Assembly (NCBI GenBank): GCA_965242565.1
Contig: OZ251457.1
Span: 3,162,001-3,226,000 of the forward strand
Length of the DNA stretch: 64,000 nt
Source of the DNA: CATQGW01 sp965242565
GTDB taxonomy: Bacteria; Chloroflexota; Dehalococcoidia; Bin125
Direction of reading: 5' to 3'
In this document: in pieces, positions 1 through 9,089 of the stretch
How the letters are laid out: each line of letters begins with the position of its first letter
Position numbering within the stretch: position 1 is the stretch's first letter
The notes under the pieces: model-generated
Database searches by the model: none
What the model was told of the DNA's origin: nothing
What the model saw: the letters and a program-made list of their open reading frames with translations, nothing else
Position numbers and translations under genes: made by a program

Positions 1-97
1 CTGATCAACACAACCACCGCCGATGCCAGGCCGCCTTGTGTTACGGGTGATGCAGGAGCGGCGGCAACCCTCGCCTCGCGCTCACTAAGATCAGCAT

Positions 98-3000
98 ATG
101 CCCCGCCACAGCCTGCTTGACGCCGCAGCCCAACGCGCGATCGTGCTCGACGGCGCGACGGGCACGGGTATTCAGGCGATGGATCTGCCGCTCTCGGATT
201 TCGACGGGCTCGAGGGCTGCAACGAGGTGCTCAATGTGAGCTGTCCGCGGGCGGTTGAGGCGCTGCACGCCTCCTACTTTGCGGCGGGCGCGGACGCGGT
301 GCTGACGAATACGTTCGGCGCATCCGCCGTGACCCTCGCGGAGTACGAGCTTGCGGAGCGCACGCGCGAGATCAACGCGGCGGCCGCGCGCCATGCGCGC
401 GCCGCCGCTGACAGATTCAGCGCTCCGGATGCGCCGCGCTTCGCGATCGGCTCGATTGGGCCGGGCACGAAGCTGCCCAGTCTGGGGCAGATTGGGTTCA
501 ACGCGCTGCATGCGGCCTATCTCGAACAGGCGCGGGGGCTGCTCGACGGGGAGGTGGATGCGCTGCTGGTGGAGACCGTGTACGACCTGTTGCAGGGCAA
601 GGCGGCGATTCTGGCCTGCCGCGACGCGCTGGCGGAGCGCGGGCTGGACACGCCGATTTTCGCGACGGTGACGATCGAGACGACGGGGCAGATGCTGGTG
701 GGCAGCGAGATCGGGGCGGCGCTGACGGCGCTTGCGCCGCTGGGGCTGGCGGGCGTGGGGTTGAACTGCGCGACCGGGCCGGAGCTGATGCACGAGCCGC
801 TGCGTTTTCTGGCGGAGAACGCGCCGTTTCCGCTGCTTTGCTCGCCCAACGCGGGGCTGCCGCGCGTCGAGGACGGCGAGACGATCTACGACCTGACGCC
901 GGACGGGCTGGCGGAGGCGCACGCGACATTCATCCGCGAGTACGGGGTGAGCATCGTGGGGGGGTGCTGCGGCACGACGGATCAGCATGTGCGGGCCGTC
1001 TCGGAGCGGGTACGCGGCATCGAGCGGGCGAAGCGCGAACCGCAGTTCACGCCCGGCGCCGCTTCGCTCTTCAGTGCGGTGCCCTATGCGCAGGACGCCT
1101 CGTTTTTGATCGTCGGCGAGCGGGCCAACGCCAACGGGTCGCGCCGCTTCAAACGGTTGCTCGACGAGGAGCGCTGGGAGGAGATGGCGAACGTCGTGCG
1201 CGATCAGGCGGCCGAGGGGGCGCATGTCGCGGATGTGTGCGTGGACTTTGTGGGGCGCGACGGCGTGCCCGATATGGAGCAGCTGGTCGGCAAGGCGCGC
1301 GGACTGTCGACGCTGCCGCTGATGCTGGATTCGACCGAGCCGCCCGTGCTGGAGGCGGGACTGAAGCTGATCGGCGGCAAGGCGCTGGTCAACTCGATCA
1401 ACCTCGAAGACGGCGACGGGGCGGGTTCGCGGCTGGATCGCACGCTTTCAGCGGCGGTGCGCTTCGGCGCGGGCGTCGTGGCGTTGTCGATTGATGAGGC
1501 GGGGCAGGCGCGGACATGTGAGCGCAAGGTGGAGATCGCCGAGCGGCTCTATCGGATCGCGACGGCGGAGTACGGGCTGCCCGAAGAGGACCTGTTTTTC
1601 GACGCGCTGACGCTGCCGCTGGGCAGCGGCCAAGAGGATCTGCGGCGCGACGGGATCGAGACGCTAGACGCAGTGGAGGAAATCTCCCGGCGTTTTCCGC
1701 GTTCGCAGACCATTCTGGGGGTTAGCAATGTCTCGTTCGGGCTGAATCCGGCGGCGCGGCAGGTGCTCAACAGCGTGTTTCTGCAGGAGGCGGTGGAGCG
1801 CGGGCTTTCGGCGGCGATCGTTCACGCGGCGCAGATTTTGCCCGCGCATCAGATCGATGAGCGGCAGCGCGAAGCGGCGCTGCGGCTGATCCGCAACGAC
1901 TGGGTGGACGGGGCGGATCCGCTGGTTGAGTTCATGGCGCTGTTCGAGGGCGTCACGGTGCGGCGCGAAGAGAGCGATATCGCGGAGCTCAATGTCGAGC
2001 AGCGGCTGCACCGTCGGATTGTGGACGGACTGCGCGAGGGGCTGCACGACGATCTGGATGAGGCGCTGCGGGAGCGCCCGGCGCTGGAGATCATCAACGG
2101 GCTGCTGCTGCCGGCGATGCAGGAGGTGGGCGACCTGTTCGGCACGGGCAAGATGCAGCTGCCGTTCGTGCTCCAGTCGGCGGAGACGATGAAGGCGTCG
2201 GTGGCGCATCTGGAGCCGCAGATGGAGCGCAGCGACGCTGCGGGCAAGGGCACGATCGTGCTGGCCACGGTGCGCGGCGATGTGCATGACATCGGCAAGA
2301 ACTTGGTCGACATCATCCTCAGCAACAACGGGTTCACGACGGTGAATCTGGGCATCAAGCAGCCGATTGGGCCGATCATCGAGGCGGCCGAGCAGCACGA
2401 TGCGGACGCGATCGGGCTCTCCGGGCTGCTGGTGAAGTCGACGCTGGTGATGCGGGAAGACCTGGAGGAGTTGAACCGGCGCGAGCTGGCGGGGCGCTGG
2501 CCCGTCCTGCTGGGCGGCGCGGCGCTGACGCGCGGCTACGTCGAATCCGACCTGCGCGAGGTCTTTGCGGGGCGGGTCTGGTACGGGCAGGATGCATTCG
2601 AGGGTCTGCGGATTATGAACGCGCTGGCGGAGGGCGAGCCGCCGCCGCACGAGGTCGTGCCCAAACGGGCGGCGCCGAAACGCGCCGCCGCGCCGGCGGA
2701 GCCGCGCCGCATCGCGCCGGCGGCGCAGATTCCCGCGCCGCCTTTCTGGGGGACGCGCGTGGTGCGCGGGCCGGGGTTGGCCGAGCTCTTTCCGTACATC
2801 AACGAGACGACGCTGTTCCGCGGGCAGTGGGGCTTCCGCAGCCGCAACGGCGCGCCGGCGGCGGACGACTGGCAGGAGGTCGTGGAGCGCGAGGCGAGGC
2901 CCGCGCTGCGGCGGCTCCAGGCTGAGGCGGTCAGCGACGGTGTTCTTGAACCGGCAGTGGTCTACGGCTATTTCCCGGCGCAGTCGGAGGGCGACGACCT

Positions 3001-3532
3001 GATTGTCTACCAGCCCGACGGCGATGCGCGAGAGGAGCTGGCGCGGTTTTCGTTCCCGCGCCAGCAGGGCAAGCAGGGGCTTTGCCTGGCGGACTACTTC
3101 CGCCCGGTCGACTCCGGCGAGCTTGATCTGGTCGGCTTCCATGTGGTGACGATGGGGCGGCGCGTCTCGGAGCACACGGCGCGGCTGTTCGGGGCGGATC
3201 GCTATCAGGACTACCTCTACTGGCACGGCTTCGGGGTGGAGATGGCGGAGGCGCTGGCGGAGTTCTGGCATCGTCGGATGCGGGCGGAGCTGGGCATCGG
3301 GGCGGCCGACGGCGCGACGCCGCAGGAGCTGTTCAAGACCAGCTACCAGGGGGCGCGGTATTCGTTCGGCTACCCGGCCTGCCCGAATCTGGAGGACCAA
3401 CGGCTGCTTTGGCGGCTGCTCGAGCCGGAGCGGATCGGGGCGACGCTGTCGGAGGAGTGGCAGATTGAGCCGGAGCAGTCGACCTCTGCGCTGATCGTCC
3501 ACCACCCCGACGCCCACTACTTCACGATCTGA
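98..3532 (+). CDS. metH: Cobalamin-dependent methionine synthase
   Basis: Cytoplasmic enzyme that moves the methyl group of 5-methyltetrahydrofolate to homocysteine through methylcobalamin. All four MetH modules are visible in order: a homocysteine/zinc domain (about residues 10-310, zinc signature GGCCGT at 288-293), a pterin domain (about 325-590, opening with FLIVGERANANGS), a cap plus B12 domain (about 620-860, cobalt-ligand motif DVHDIG at 728-733, His730), and a C-terminal AdoMet reactivation domain (about 890-1144, RGQWGF and GYPACP). At 1144 aa it is a little shorter than the E. coli enzyme but complete. A TAAGAT box at 86-91 sits 6 nt before the ATG and no Shine-Dalgarno is visible, so the message may be leaderless (inference). 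Confidence 0.97.
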   Translation: MPRHSLLDAAAQRAIVLDGATGTGIQAMDLPLSDFDGLEGCNEVLNVSCPRAVEALHASYFAAGADAVLTNTFGASAVTLAEYELAERTREINAAAARHARAAADRFSAPDAPRFAIGSIGPGTKLPSLGQIGFNALHAAYLEQARGLLDGEVDALLVETVYDLLQGKAAILACRDALAERGLDTPIFATVTIETTGQMLVGSEIGAALTALAPLGLAGVGLNCATGPELMHEPLRFLAENAPFPLLCSPNAGLPRVEDGETIYDLTPDGLAEAHATFIREYGVSIVGGCCGTTDQHVRAVSERVRGIERAKREPQFTPGAASLFSAVPYAQDASFLIVGERANANGSRRFKRLLDEERWEEMANVVRDQAAEGAHVADVCVDFVGRDGVPDMEQLVGKARGLSTLPLMLDSTEPPVLEAGLKLIGGKALVNSINLEDGDGAGSRLDRTLSAAVRFGAGVVALSIDEAGQARTCERKVEIAERLYRIATAEYGLPEEDLFFDALTLPLGSGQEDLRRDGIETLDAVEEISRRFPRSQTILGVSNVSFGLNPAARQVLNSVFLQEAVERGLSAAIVHAAQILPAHQIDERQREAALRLIRNDWVDGADPLVEFMALFEGVTVRREESDIAELNVEQRLHRRIVDGLREGLHDDLDEALRERPALEIINGLLLPAMQEVGDLFGTGKMQLPFVLQSAETMKASVAHLEPQMERSDAAGKGTIVLATVRGDVHDIGKNLVDIILSNNGFTTVNLGIKQPIGPIIEAAEQHDADAIGLSGLLVKSTLVMREDLEELNRRELAGRWPVLLGGAALTRGYVESDLREVFAGRVWYGQDAFEGLRIMNALAEGEPPPHEVVPKRAAPKRAAAPAEPRRIAPAAQIPAPPFWGTRVVRGPGLAELFPYINETTLFRGQWGFRSRNGAPAADDWQEVVEREARPALRRLQAEAVSDGVLEPAVVYGYFPAQSEGDDLIVYQPDGDAREELARFSFPRQQGKQGLCLADYFRPVDSGELDLVGFHVVTMGRRVSEHTARLFGADRYQDYLYWHGFGVEMAEALAEFWHRRMRAELGIGAADGATPQELFKTSYQGARYSFGYPACPNLEDQRLLWRLLEPERIGATLSEEWQIEPEQSTSALIVHHPDAHYFTI

Positions 3533-3565
3533 CGCGCGCACTCACGCTCGCCGCCTGCGCTACAC

Positions 3566-3582
3566 CCAACCCCGCGGGTTGG
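3566..3582 (+). terminator. GC hairpin after metH, possible terminator
   Basis: Perfect 7-bp stem CCAACCC/GGGTTGG with a 3-nt loop, 34 nt after the metH stop. There is no T-tract, so intrinsic termination is doubtful. A second small hairpin, CACCCG/CGGGTG, follows before nhaA. Confidence 0.3.
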
Positions 3583-3628
3583 ATAGGCTGCGCTGCGCAC
3601 CCGTTGCGCGGGTGTCGGGAGGCGCTGC

Positions 3629-5059
3629 ATGGCCGACTTCTATCGCCCCCCCTGGCGCGAGAGCTCGGGGCCGCTGCGGCGGCTGGTGGTCGAACCCACG
3701 ATCCGCTTCATGCGCATCGAGGCGGCCGGCGGGATCGCGCTGGTGCTGGCGGCCCTCGTCGCGCTGATCTGGGCGAATGTCTCGCCGGATTCCTATTCCT
3801 CCTTCTGGCACACCGAAATCAACTTCGACATCGGCATCTGGGCCTTCCAGGAGGAGGGGCACGGCGTCTCCCTCCAGCATGTCGTCGACGATGTGCTGAT
3901 GGTCTTCTTCTTCCTCGTCGTCGGGGCGGAGATCAAGCGCGAGGTGGTTCACGGAGAGCTGCGCAACCCGCGCCGCGCGACGCTGCCGATCCTCGCCGCG
4001 CTGGGCGGCATGCTGGTGCCTGCCGGGCTCTACGCGCTGCTCAACACGGGCGGCGCGGGTGGCCCCGGTTGGGGCATCCCCGTCGCCACCGACATCGCTT
4101 TCGCGCTGGGCGTCTTAGCCCTGCTCGGTCCGCGCATCCCCGTGCAGCTCAAAGTCTTCCTGCTCACGCTGGCCGTCGCCGACGATGTGGGCGGCATCCT
4201 GATCATCGCCGTCTTCTACAGCGAGGGCATTCGCCTCGAATGGTTGGCCGGGGTGGTCGGCGCGGTCGCCTTCCTGCTGGTGCTCAAGCGGATCGGCGTG
4301 CGGTACTTCGGCGCCCACGTGATCGGCGGCGTCTTCCTCTGGCTCACCCTTTGGGAGGCGGGCATTCACTCGCCGCTCGCCGGCGTGATTCTGGGCCTGA
4401 TTGTGCCCGCCAGCTCGCTCTACGACCACGACGGCACGGCGCGCCGCCTGGATTACCTGCTCCAGCGCTTCCGGCATGCGATCGCCGACGACGATCCGCG
4501 CGTCGCCGAGCACGATTCACAGGAGGCGCTGCGCGGCATTCAGCACGTGGCGCACGAGGGCTTAAGTCCGCTGGAGCGGCTTGAGGAGATGATTTCGCCG
4601 ATCTCCGCGTTTGTCGTGGTGCCGATCTTCGCGCTGGCCAACGCCGGCATCGTGCTCAACGGCGACAGCATCAGCGAGGCCGTTTCCTCCAACGTCGCGA
4701 TCGGCATCTTCCTGGGGCTGCTGTTGGGCAAGTTCGTGGGGATCGTCGGCGGCTCCTACCTCGCGGTGCGGCTGAAGCTGGCCGACAAACCGCCGGAGCT
4801 GACCTGGCCCGACATCGCCGGCGCGGCACTGTTGGCCGGGATCGGCTTCACCGTGGCGCTGTTCATCGCGGATTTGTCGTTCCCGGGCGACGATCAGGCG
4901 GCAGTCGAAGAGGTGGCGAAGATGGGCATTTTCGCGGCCTCGATTGTGGCGGCGGTGTTGGGCTACGCCATTCTGCGCTTCACCAGCGGGCATCGGCTCG
5001 CGCCCTCGGAGGCGATCGTGGAGCCTGACCCAGCGCCTGCCCCCGCCGCCGGGGACTGA
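3629..5059 (+). CDS. nhaA: Na+/H+ antiporter NhaA
   Basis: Inner-membrane electrogenic sodium/proton exchanger for pH and sodium homeostasis. The family core is clear: IRFMRIEAAGGIALVLAA in the first helix, VATDIAFALGVLALLG with the conserved Asp, and LAVADDVGGILIIAVFY with the paired transport aspartates. The helix hairpin MISPISAFVVVPIFALANAG follows a charged loop of about 60 residues. At 476 aa it is longer than E. coli NhaA (388), with a hydrophilic N-terminus, the larger central loop and a Pro/Ala-rich tail. The ATG is preceded by a GGGAGG Shine-Dalgarno. It stands alone between metH and the restriction-modification locus. Confidence 0.95.
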   Translation: MADFYRPPWRESSGPLRRLVVEPTIRFMRIEAAGGIALVLAALVALIWANVSPDSYSSFWHTEINFDIGIWAFQEEGHGVSLQHVVDDVLMVFFFLVVGAEIKREVVHGELRNPRRATLPILAALGGMLVPAGLYALLNTGGAGGPGWGIPVATDIAFALGVLALLGPRIPVQLKVFLLTLAVADDVGGILIIAVFYSEGIRLEWLAGVVGAVAFLLVLKRIGVRYFGAHVIGGVFLWLTLWEAGIHSPLAGVILGLIVPASSLYDHDGTARRLDYLLQRFRHAIADDDPRVAEHDSQEALRGIQHVAHEGLSPLERLEEMISPISAFVVVPIFALANAGIVLNGDSISEAVSSNVAIGIFLGLLLGKFVGIVGGSYLAVRLKLADKPPELTWPDIAGAALLAGIGFTVALFIADLSFPGDDQAAVEEVAKMGIFAASIVAAVLGYAILRFTSGHRLAPSEAIVEPDPAPAPAAGD

Positions 5060-5076
5060 CCGGCACCCTCCCCGCC

Positions 5077-5105
5077 TTGGCAAAGCGCACCGACCGGCGT
5101 ATAAC
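5077..5105 (+). promoter_or_regulatory. Sigma70-type promoter of the HEAT-methyltransferase gene
   Basis: TTGGCA (5077-5082), a 17-bp spacer and TATAAC (5100-5105). The expected start point (about 5112) falls on the GTG at 5113, so the transcript is probably leaderless. The in-frame TTG at 5077 is therefore more likely a -35 box than a start codon. Confidence 0.6.
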
Positions 5106-5112
5106 CCTTGGT

Positions 5113-5679
5113 GTGCCCACGGAAAGCTCGCCGCGCAGCGCAGCCGGCAACGCAGCCGAGATCGCCGCGCTGCTCGGCGACGAGCGGCCCGCCACGCGCG
5201 AGGCCGCCGCGCGCCGCGCCGGGCGCGACCGCTCGGCCCGCCACCTGCGCGTCCTCCACGAGCTCGCACTCCACGATCCGTCGCAGCGCGTGCGACGCGA
5301 GGCCGCCGCCTCGATCGGCCGCATCGCCGCCGAGCTGCCCGAGGCGTTCGCAATGCTCGCGGCCCTGGTCGAGCACTCCGATCCCGGCGTCGTCCTCCAG
5401 GCCGCCCGCGGCCTGACCCGCGGCGCGCGCGACTGCGTCCGGCGGACGATCGCCGATCCGCTGCTGGATCGCCTCGCCGCGCACCCCAACGAGGTTGTCC
5501 GCGACTTCGTGGCGGTGGAGCGCCGCCGCACCGCCCAGGGTCATAACGCAACTGCGGGGGGGGGGGGGGGCAAAACACCGCTCAAAACATCGCCCAAAGC
5601 ACTCCGAGGCCCCGGCCTGGCTGGAGAACCGGCTCGTTCACGGCGACACGCGCGAATTGCTTCGCCGCCTGCCCGATGA
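5113..5679 (+). CDS. HEAT-repeat N-terminal part of a methyltransferase gene, out of frame at G15
   Basis: Helical HEAT-like repeats (for example HDPSQRVRREAAASIGRIAA) fill about 130 residues. The frame then enters the G tract at 5556-5570, reads it as glycines and runs on through the methyltransferase region in the wrong frame to a TGA at 5677-5679. Start GTG 5113 is chosen because it lies at the predicted transcription start. Removing one G (or adding two) would join it in frame with the methyltransferase at 5495-6442, giving one HEAT-methyltransferase polypeptide. As written, only a HEAT fragment with a nonsense tail is made. A homopolymer sequencing error is the alternative. Confidence 0.7.
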   Translation: MPTESSPRSAAGNAAEIAALLGDERPATREAAARRAGRDRSARHLRVLHELALHDPSQRVRREAAASIGRIAAELPEAFAMLAALVEHSDPGVVLQAARGLTRGARDCVRRTIADPLLDRLAAHPNEVVRDFVAVERRRTAQGHNATAGGGGGKTPLKTSPKALRGPGLAGEPARSRRHARIASPPAR

Positions 5680-6442
5680 CAGCATCCACCTCACCTTCAC
5701 CTCCCCGCCCTACTACAACGCCCGCGATTACTCCGTCTACCAGTCCTACGAGGCCTACCTCGACTTCCTCGAAGCGGTCTTCGGCGAACTGCACCGCGTC
5801 ACCAAAGAGGGCCGCTTCCTCGTCGTCAACACCTCGCCGGTCATCGTCCCCCGCGCCGGCCGCCAGCACGAGAGCCACCGCTTCGCGATCCCCTTCGACC
5901 TGCATCCGCGCCTGACCGCCCAGGGCTGGCGGTTCATCGACGACATCATCTGGCGCAAGCCCGACGGCGCGGCCAAGCCGCGCAATTCCGGCTTCGCCGT
6001 CCACCGCCAGCCGCTGACCTGGAAGGCCAACGCCGTCACCGAGTACGTGATGGTTTACCGCAAGCGCTCCACGCGGCTGATCGACTGGAACCTGCGCCAG
6101 TATCCCGCGGAGGTCCGCGACGCCAGCCGCGCGCCCGACGACTACGAAGCGACCAACGTGTGGGAGATCGATCCCGCCGTGGACCGCGTCCACAGCGCCG
6201 TCTTTCCGTCCGCGCTCTGCGAGCGGGTGATCGCCTACTACTCGATGATCGGCGACCTCGTCTTCGACCCCTTCGCCGGCAGCGGCACCGTCGGCGTCGC
6301 CGCGCTCAAGCTCGAGCGCAAGGCTCTCCTCGCCGAAATCAACGACCGCTACGTCCGCCGCATTCAGAACCGCGTCGGCCTCGCGATGCGCCCCTGCACG
6401 ATCGACCAGCTATTGGAGGCGCGCGATGCGGATGAGTCCTGA
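5495..6442 (+). CDS. Beta-class DNA methyltransferase (CfrBI-like m4C type), frameshifted from its N-terminus
   Basis: Modifies the host recognition site. Motif IV (TFTSPPYYNARDY) comes before the AdoMet motif I (FDPFAGSGTVG) near the C-terminus, which is the beta-class order; SPPY suits an N4-cytosine or N6-adenine enzyme. The frame is open from a TTG at 5495, but true homology begins only after the G tract (AWLENRLVHGDTRELL), and there is no ATG or good start between the tract and motif IV. Expression probably needs fusion to the upstream HEAT module. Its 3' end overlaps the endonuclease gene by 17 bp. Pairing with a CfrBI-family endonuclease suggests an m4C enzyme, possibly for CCWWGG (inference). 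Confidence 0.88.
   Translation: MSATSWRWSAAAPPRVITQLRGGGGAKHRSKHRPKHSEAPAWLENRLVHGDTRELLRRLPDDSIHLTFTSPPYYNARDYSVYQSYEAYLDFLEAVFGELHRVTKEGRFLVVNTSPVIVPRAGRQHESHRFAIPFDLHPRLTAQGWRFIDDIIWRKPDGAAKPRNSGFAVHRQPLTWKANAVTEYVMVYRKRSTRLIDWNLRQYPAEVRDASRAPDDYEATNVWEIDPAVDRVHSAVFPSALCERVIAYYSMIGDLVFDPFAGSGTVGVAALKLERKALLAEINDRYVRRIQNRVGLAMRPCTIDQLLEARDADES
5556..5570 (+). repeat. Poly-G tract (15 G) at the frame switch
   Basis: Fifteen consecutive G residues at the exact point where the open frame changes from the HEAT module to the methyltransferase module. At 14 or 17 G the two are in frame. At 15 (as here) and 16 they are not. Such tracts are classic slipped-strand mispairing sites in phase-variable methyltransferase genes. 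They are also the commonest site of sequencing error. Confidence 0.95.
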
Positions 6443-7340
6443 CGGCCTGCGGCACGCGATCCGTTGCCTGATCCGCGACGGCCAGAGCCATCGGCAGGCG
6501 ATCTTCGAGGAGATCAACCGTGAATTTGTCCGCCACGCGGTCGAGTTCTTCACCGAGGTCGCGCACGCCAAGCTCAGAGGCGAAGACCTGGCGGCCTCCG
6601 ACGACTGGTATGAACAGCAGTTGCTGCGAAACAGCCGCTACTCCAAGGATGAGATCGCCGTCCACGCCGGCATCCCGATGAAGACGATCGAGAACATCCA
6701 CGAGTCCACCAAGACCAACGTGGTGCTCGACGCCAGCCTCGAGAACCATCAGACGCTGCGTCGGACAATCGAAGAGATTCTCGCCGGCGGCGAGCAGCCC
6801 TCAATCACACTGGCGATCAAACTGCGCGGCGTCAGCGTGGACCTCAGCCTCGATGAGAGCCTGATCGTGATCAACTCCCTGGCCGTCAAACGCGAGCAGA
6901 TCCGCGGCGGAATGTGGTCCACCGCCGGCAAGCAATTGGAGCGGCCGTTGATGGCGACGCTCTGCCTGCTGCACGGCGTCGACGATCGCTTCTGGCGCAT
7001 CGCCGAGCCCGACGAATATCCGCATCAGATCGACTTCGTGCTGCAAAGCCATGGCCGGCAGTATCTCTGCGAAGTGAAGCTGATGGGCAAAGGCAACCCC
7101 GAAAGCGCCAAGGCCGCGCACGCCCACGACGCCAGCCTGCTGGTCGCCGACCGCCTCTCCGATCAGGCCAGGCGCTCGCTGACGAAGAACAACATCGAGT
7201 GGGTGGAGCTGGCCGCGGCGTCCGGCTACATGCGCTTCGGCCGCGTCCTCGACCGCTTCAACATCGAACGACGGGAACCGGCCGACCTGGAACAACTCGA
7301 TCAAATCATCGAGCGCGCCATCGAGCGCACCGCCCGCTAG
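6426..7340 (+). CDS. CfrBI-family type II restriction endonuclease
   Basis: 304 aa. I recognise the CfrBI family from its conserved blocks: SLIVINSLAVKREQIRGGMW, STAGKQLERPLM and CEVKLMGKGNPESAK. Asp in IDFVL and Glu/Lys in CEVK form the PD-(D/E)xK catalytic core (about residues 200-220). It should cut unmethylated sites on invading DNA, and the family type enzyme cuts CCWWGG. ATG 6426 lies inside the methyltransferase gene (17-bp overlap) with GGAGG at 6415-6419, so translation is likely coupled to methyltransferase translation. That matters, because free endonuclease without methylase would be lethal. Confidence 0.88.
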   Translation: MRMSPDGLRHAIRCLIRDGQSHRQAIFEEINREFVRHAVEFFTEVAHAKLRGEDLAASDDWYEQQLLRNSRYSKDEIAVHAGIPMKTIENIHESTKTNVVLDASLENHQTLRRTIEEILAGGEQPSITLAIKLRGVSVDLSLDESLIVINSLAVKREQIRGGMWSTAGKQLERPLMATLCLLHGVDDRFWRIAEPDEYPHQIDFVLQSHGRQYLCEVKLMGKGNPESAKAAHAHDASLLVADRLSDQARRSLTKNNIEWVELAAASGYMRFGRVLDRFNIERREPADLEQLDQIIERAIERTAR

Positions 7341-7652
7341 GGCCTCTCCACCCTCCCGCCATCCCTGCGTCCCTCCGCCATCCCAGCGCGCCCTCTCCGT
7401 CATATCCGCGCTTGCCGCGGGTATCTCGACGTGAACAGCACCATCGTTGCCCCTCACCTCCCTCCTCACGCCACTTTCCTCGTCATTCCCGCCCCCGAGC
7501 GGGAATGACGAAAGATGGGGACAGGAGTGATGGGAGACGGGCGGGAGTGGCGGAGATGGCGGCCGCCACCCCCGCCCCACCCCGACAGTGCGCTACAATC
7601 AGCCGAGCGCGCCGCCGACGGCGCGCCGCTTGATGTGAGGAGGCGGAATTCC
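7341..7652. repeat. Intergenic gap with dispersed palindromic repeats
   Basis: 7398-7442 is a copy of the CGTCAT-ATCCGCGC...TCTCGACGTGAACAGCAC module. 7481-7510 is a perfect hairpin with 12-bp arms CGTCATTCCCGC/GCGGGAATGACG and a 6-nt loop, which could end transcription of the restriction-modification operon. A TACAAT box at 7594-7599 may be the -10 of the molybdenum hydroxylase operon. No gene is seen. Confidence 0.8.
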
Positions 7653-8519
7653 GTGCAAGCCGTCAAATATGTCCGCGCCGCCAGCGTGGAAGAGGCGTCG
7701 CGCCTGCTGCTGGAGGGCGGCGCGGGCGCTCGCGTGCTGGCCGGCGGCACCGATGTGATCGTCCAGGCCCGCGAACGCACCCGCGACATCGACCTGTTCG
7801 TCGATGTCAAGCACATCCCCGAGGTGATGGCGCTCTCCTACGACGCCGCCGACGGCCTGACGATCGGCGCGGCCACGCCGTGCTACGAGATCTACGGCAA
7901 CGAGACCGTCCGCGACCTCTACCCGTCGCTGGTCGACTCGACCTCGCTGATCGGCGGCACGGCCATCCAGGGCCGCGCCAGCCTGGGCGGGAACCTCTGC
8001 AACTCCTCGCCCGCCGCCGACGGCATTCCGACGCTGATCGTGCTGGAGGCGACCGTTGAGATCTCCGGCCCCAACGGACGCCGCAGCGTGGCCGTGGAGG
8101 ACTTCTGCACTGCGCCCGGGCGCAACGTGCTCGACGCCGGCGAGTTCGTCGTCTCGCTCAACTTCCCCGCGCCGGCCGCCGGCAGCGGCGCGCGCTTCCT
8201 GCGCTTCATCCCCCGCAACGAGATGGACATCGCGGTGACCAACGCCGCGACCCAGCTGCGGATCGAAAACGGCTCCGTCGCTTGGGCGCGCGTCGCGATC
8301 GGCGCGGTCGCGCCGACGCCGCTGCTCGTCGCCGACGCCGCGGCTGCGCTGGTCGGGCAGCCGCTCAGCGACGATACGATCGCCGCCGCTGCGGCCGCCT
8401 CCCGCGCCGCCGCCAGCCCGATCGACGACATGCGCGGCTCGATCCGCCAGCGTGTGCATCTGGCCGGCGTGCTGACCGAGCGCACCATCCGCCAGGCCGC
8501 CGAGCGCGCTGCCGCCTGA
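7653..8519 (+). CDS. Molybdenum hydroxylase FAD-binding subunit (CoxM/XdhB type)
   Basis: Medium subunit of a three-part xanthine-dehydrogenase/CO-dehydrogenase-family enzyme, passing electrons from the Fe-S centres to FAD. The two FAD-contact motifs are visible: VLAGGTDVIVQ near residues 31-41 and TAIQGRASLGGNLCNSSPAAD near 105-125. GTG 7653 is chosen because GAGGAGG ends 9 nt upstream; an open frame further upstream lies in repeat DNA. 288 aa is a normal family length. It heads an operon with the 2Fe-2S and molybdopterin subunits. Confidence 0.92.
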   Translation: MQAVKYVRAASVEEASRLLLEGGAGARVLAGGTDVIVQARERTRDIDLFVDVKHIPEVMALSYDAADGLTIGAATPCYEIYGNETVRDLYPSLVDSTSLIGGTAIQGRASLGGNLCNSSPAADGIPTLIVLEATVEISGPNGRRSVAVEDFCTAPGRNVLDAGEFVVSLNFPAPAAGSGARFLRFIPRNEMDIAVTNAATQLRIENGSVAWARVAIGAVAPTPLLVADAAAALVGQPLSDDTIAAAAAASRAAASPIDDMRGSIRQRVHLAGVLTERTIRQAAERAAA

Positions 8520-8560
8520 CACCGACAGCAGGACGAGGACCCATTGAGGAGGGCCGCATC

Positions 8561-9031
<471 letters not shown>

Positions 9032-9089
9032 CCCACCGCGCCCGCATCCGCACACCTGAATGGTCCGCCCACAGCGAAGGGACGCCCCG

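Noticed and set aside
1..97. Riboswitch or gene upstream of metH
   Set aside because: No cobalamin-box, SAM motif or convincing short ORF was found in the 97 bases available.
1664..3541. 625-aa open frame antisense to metH
   Set aside because: Mirror of a strongly coding GC-rich gene; Arg/His/Gln-rich with no recognisable domain.
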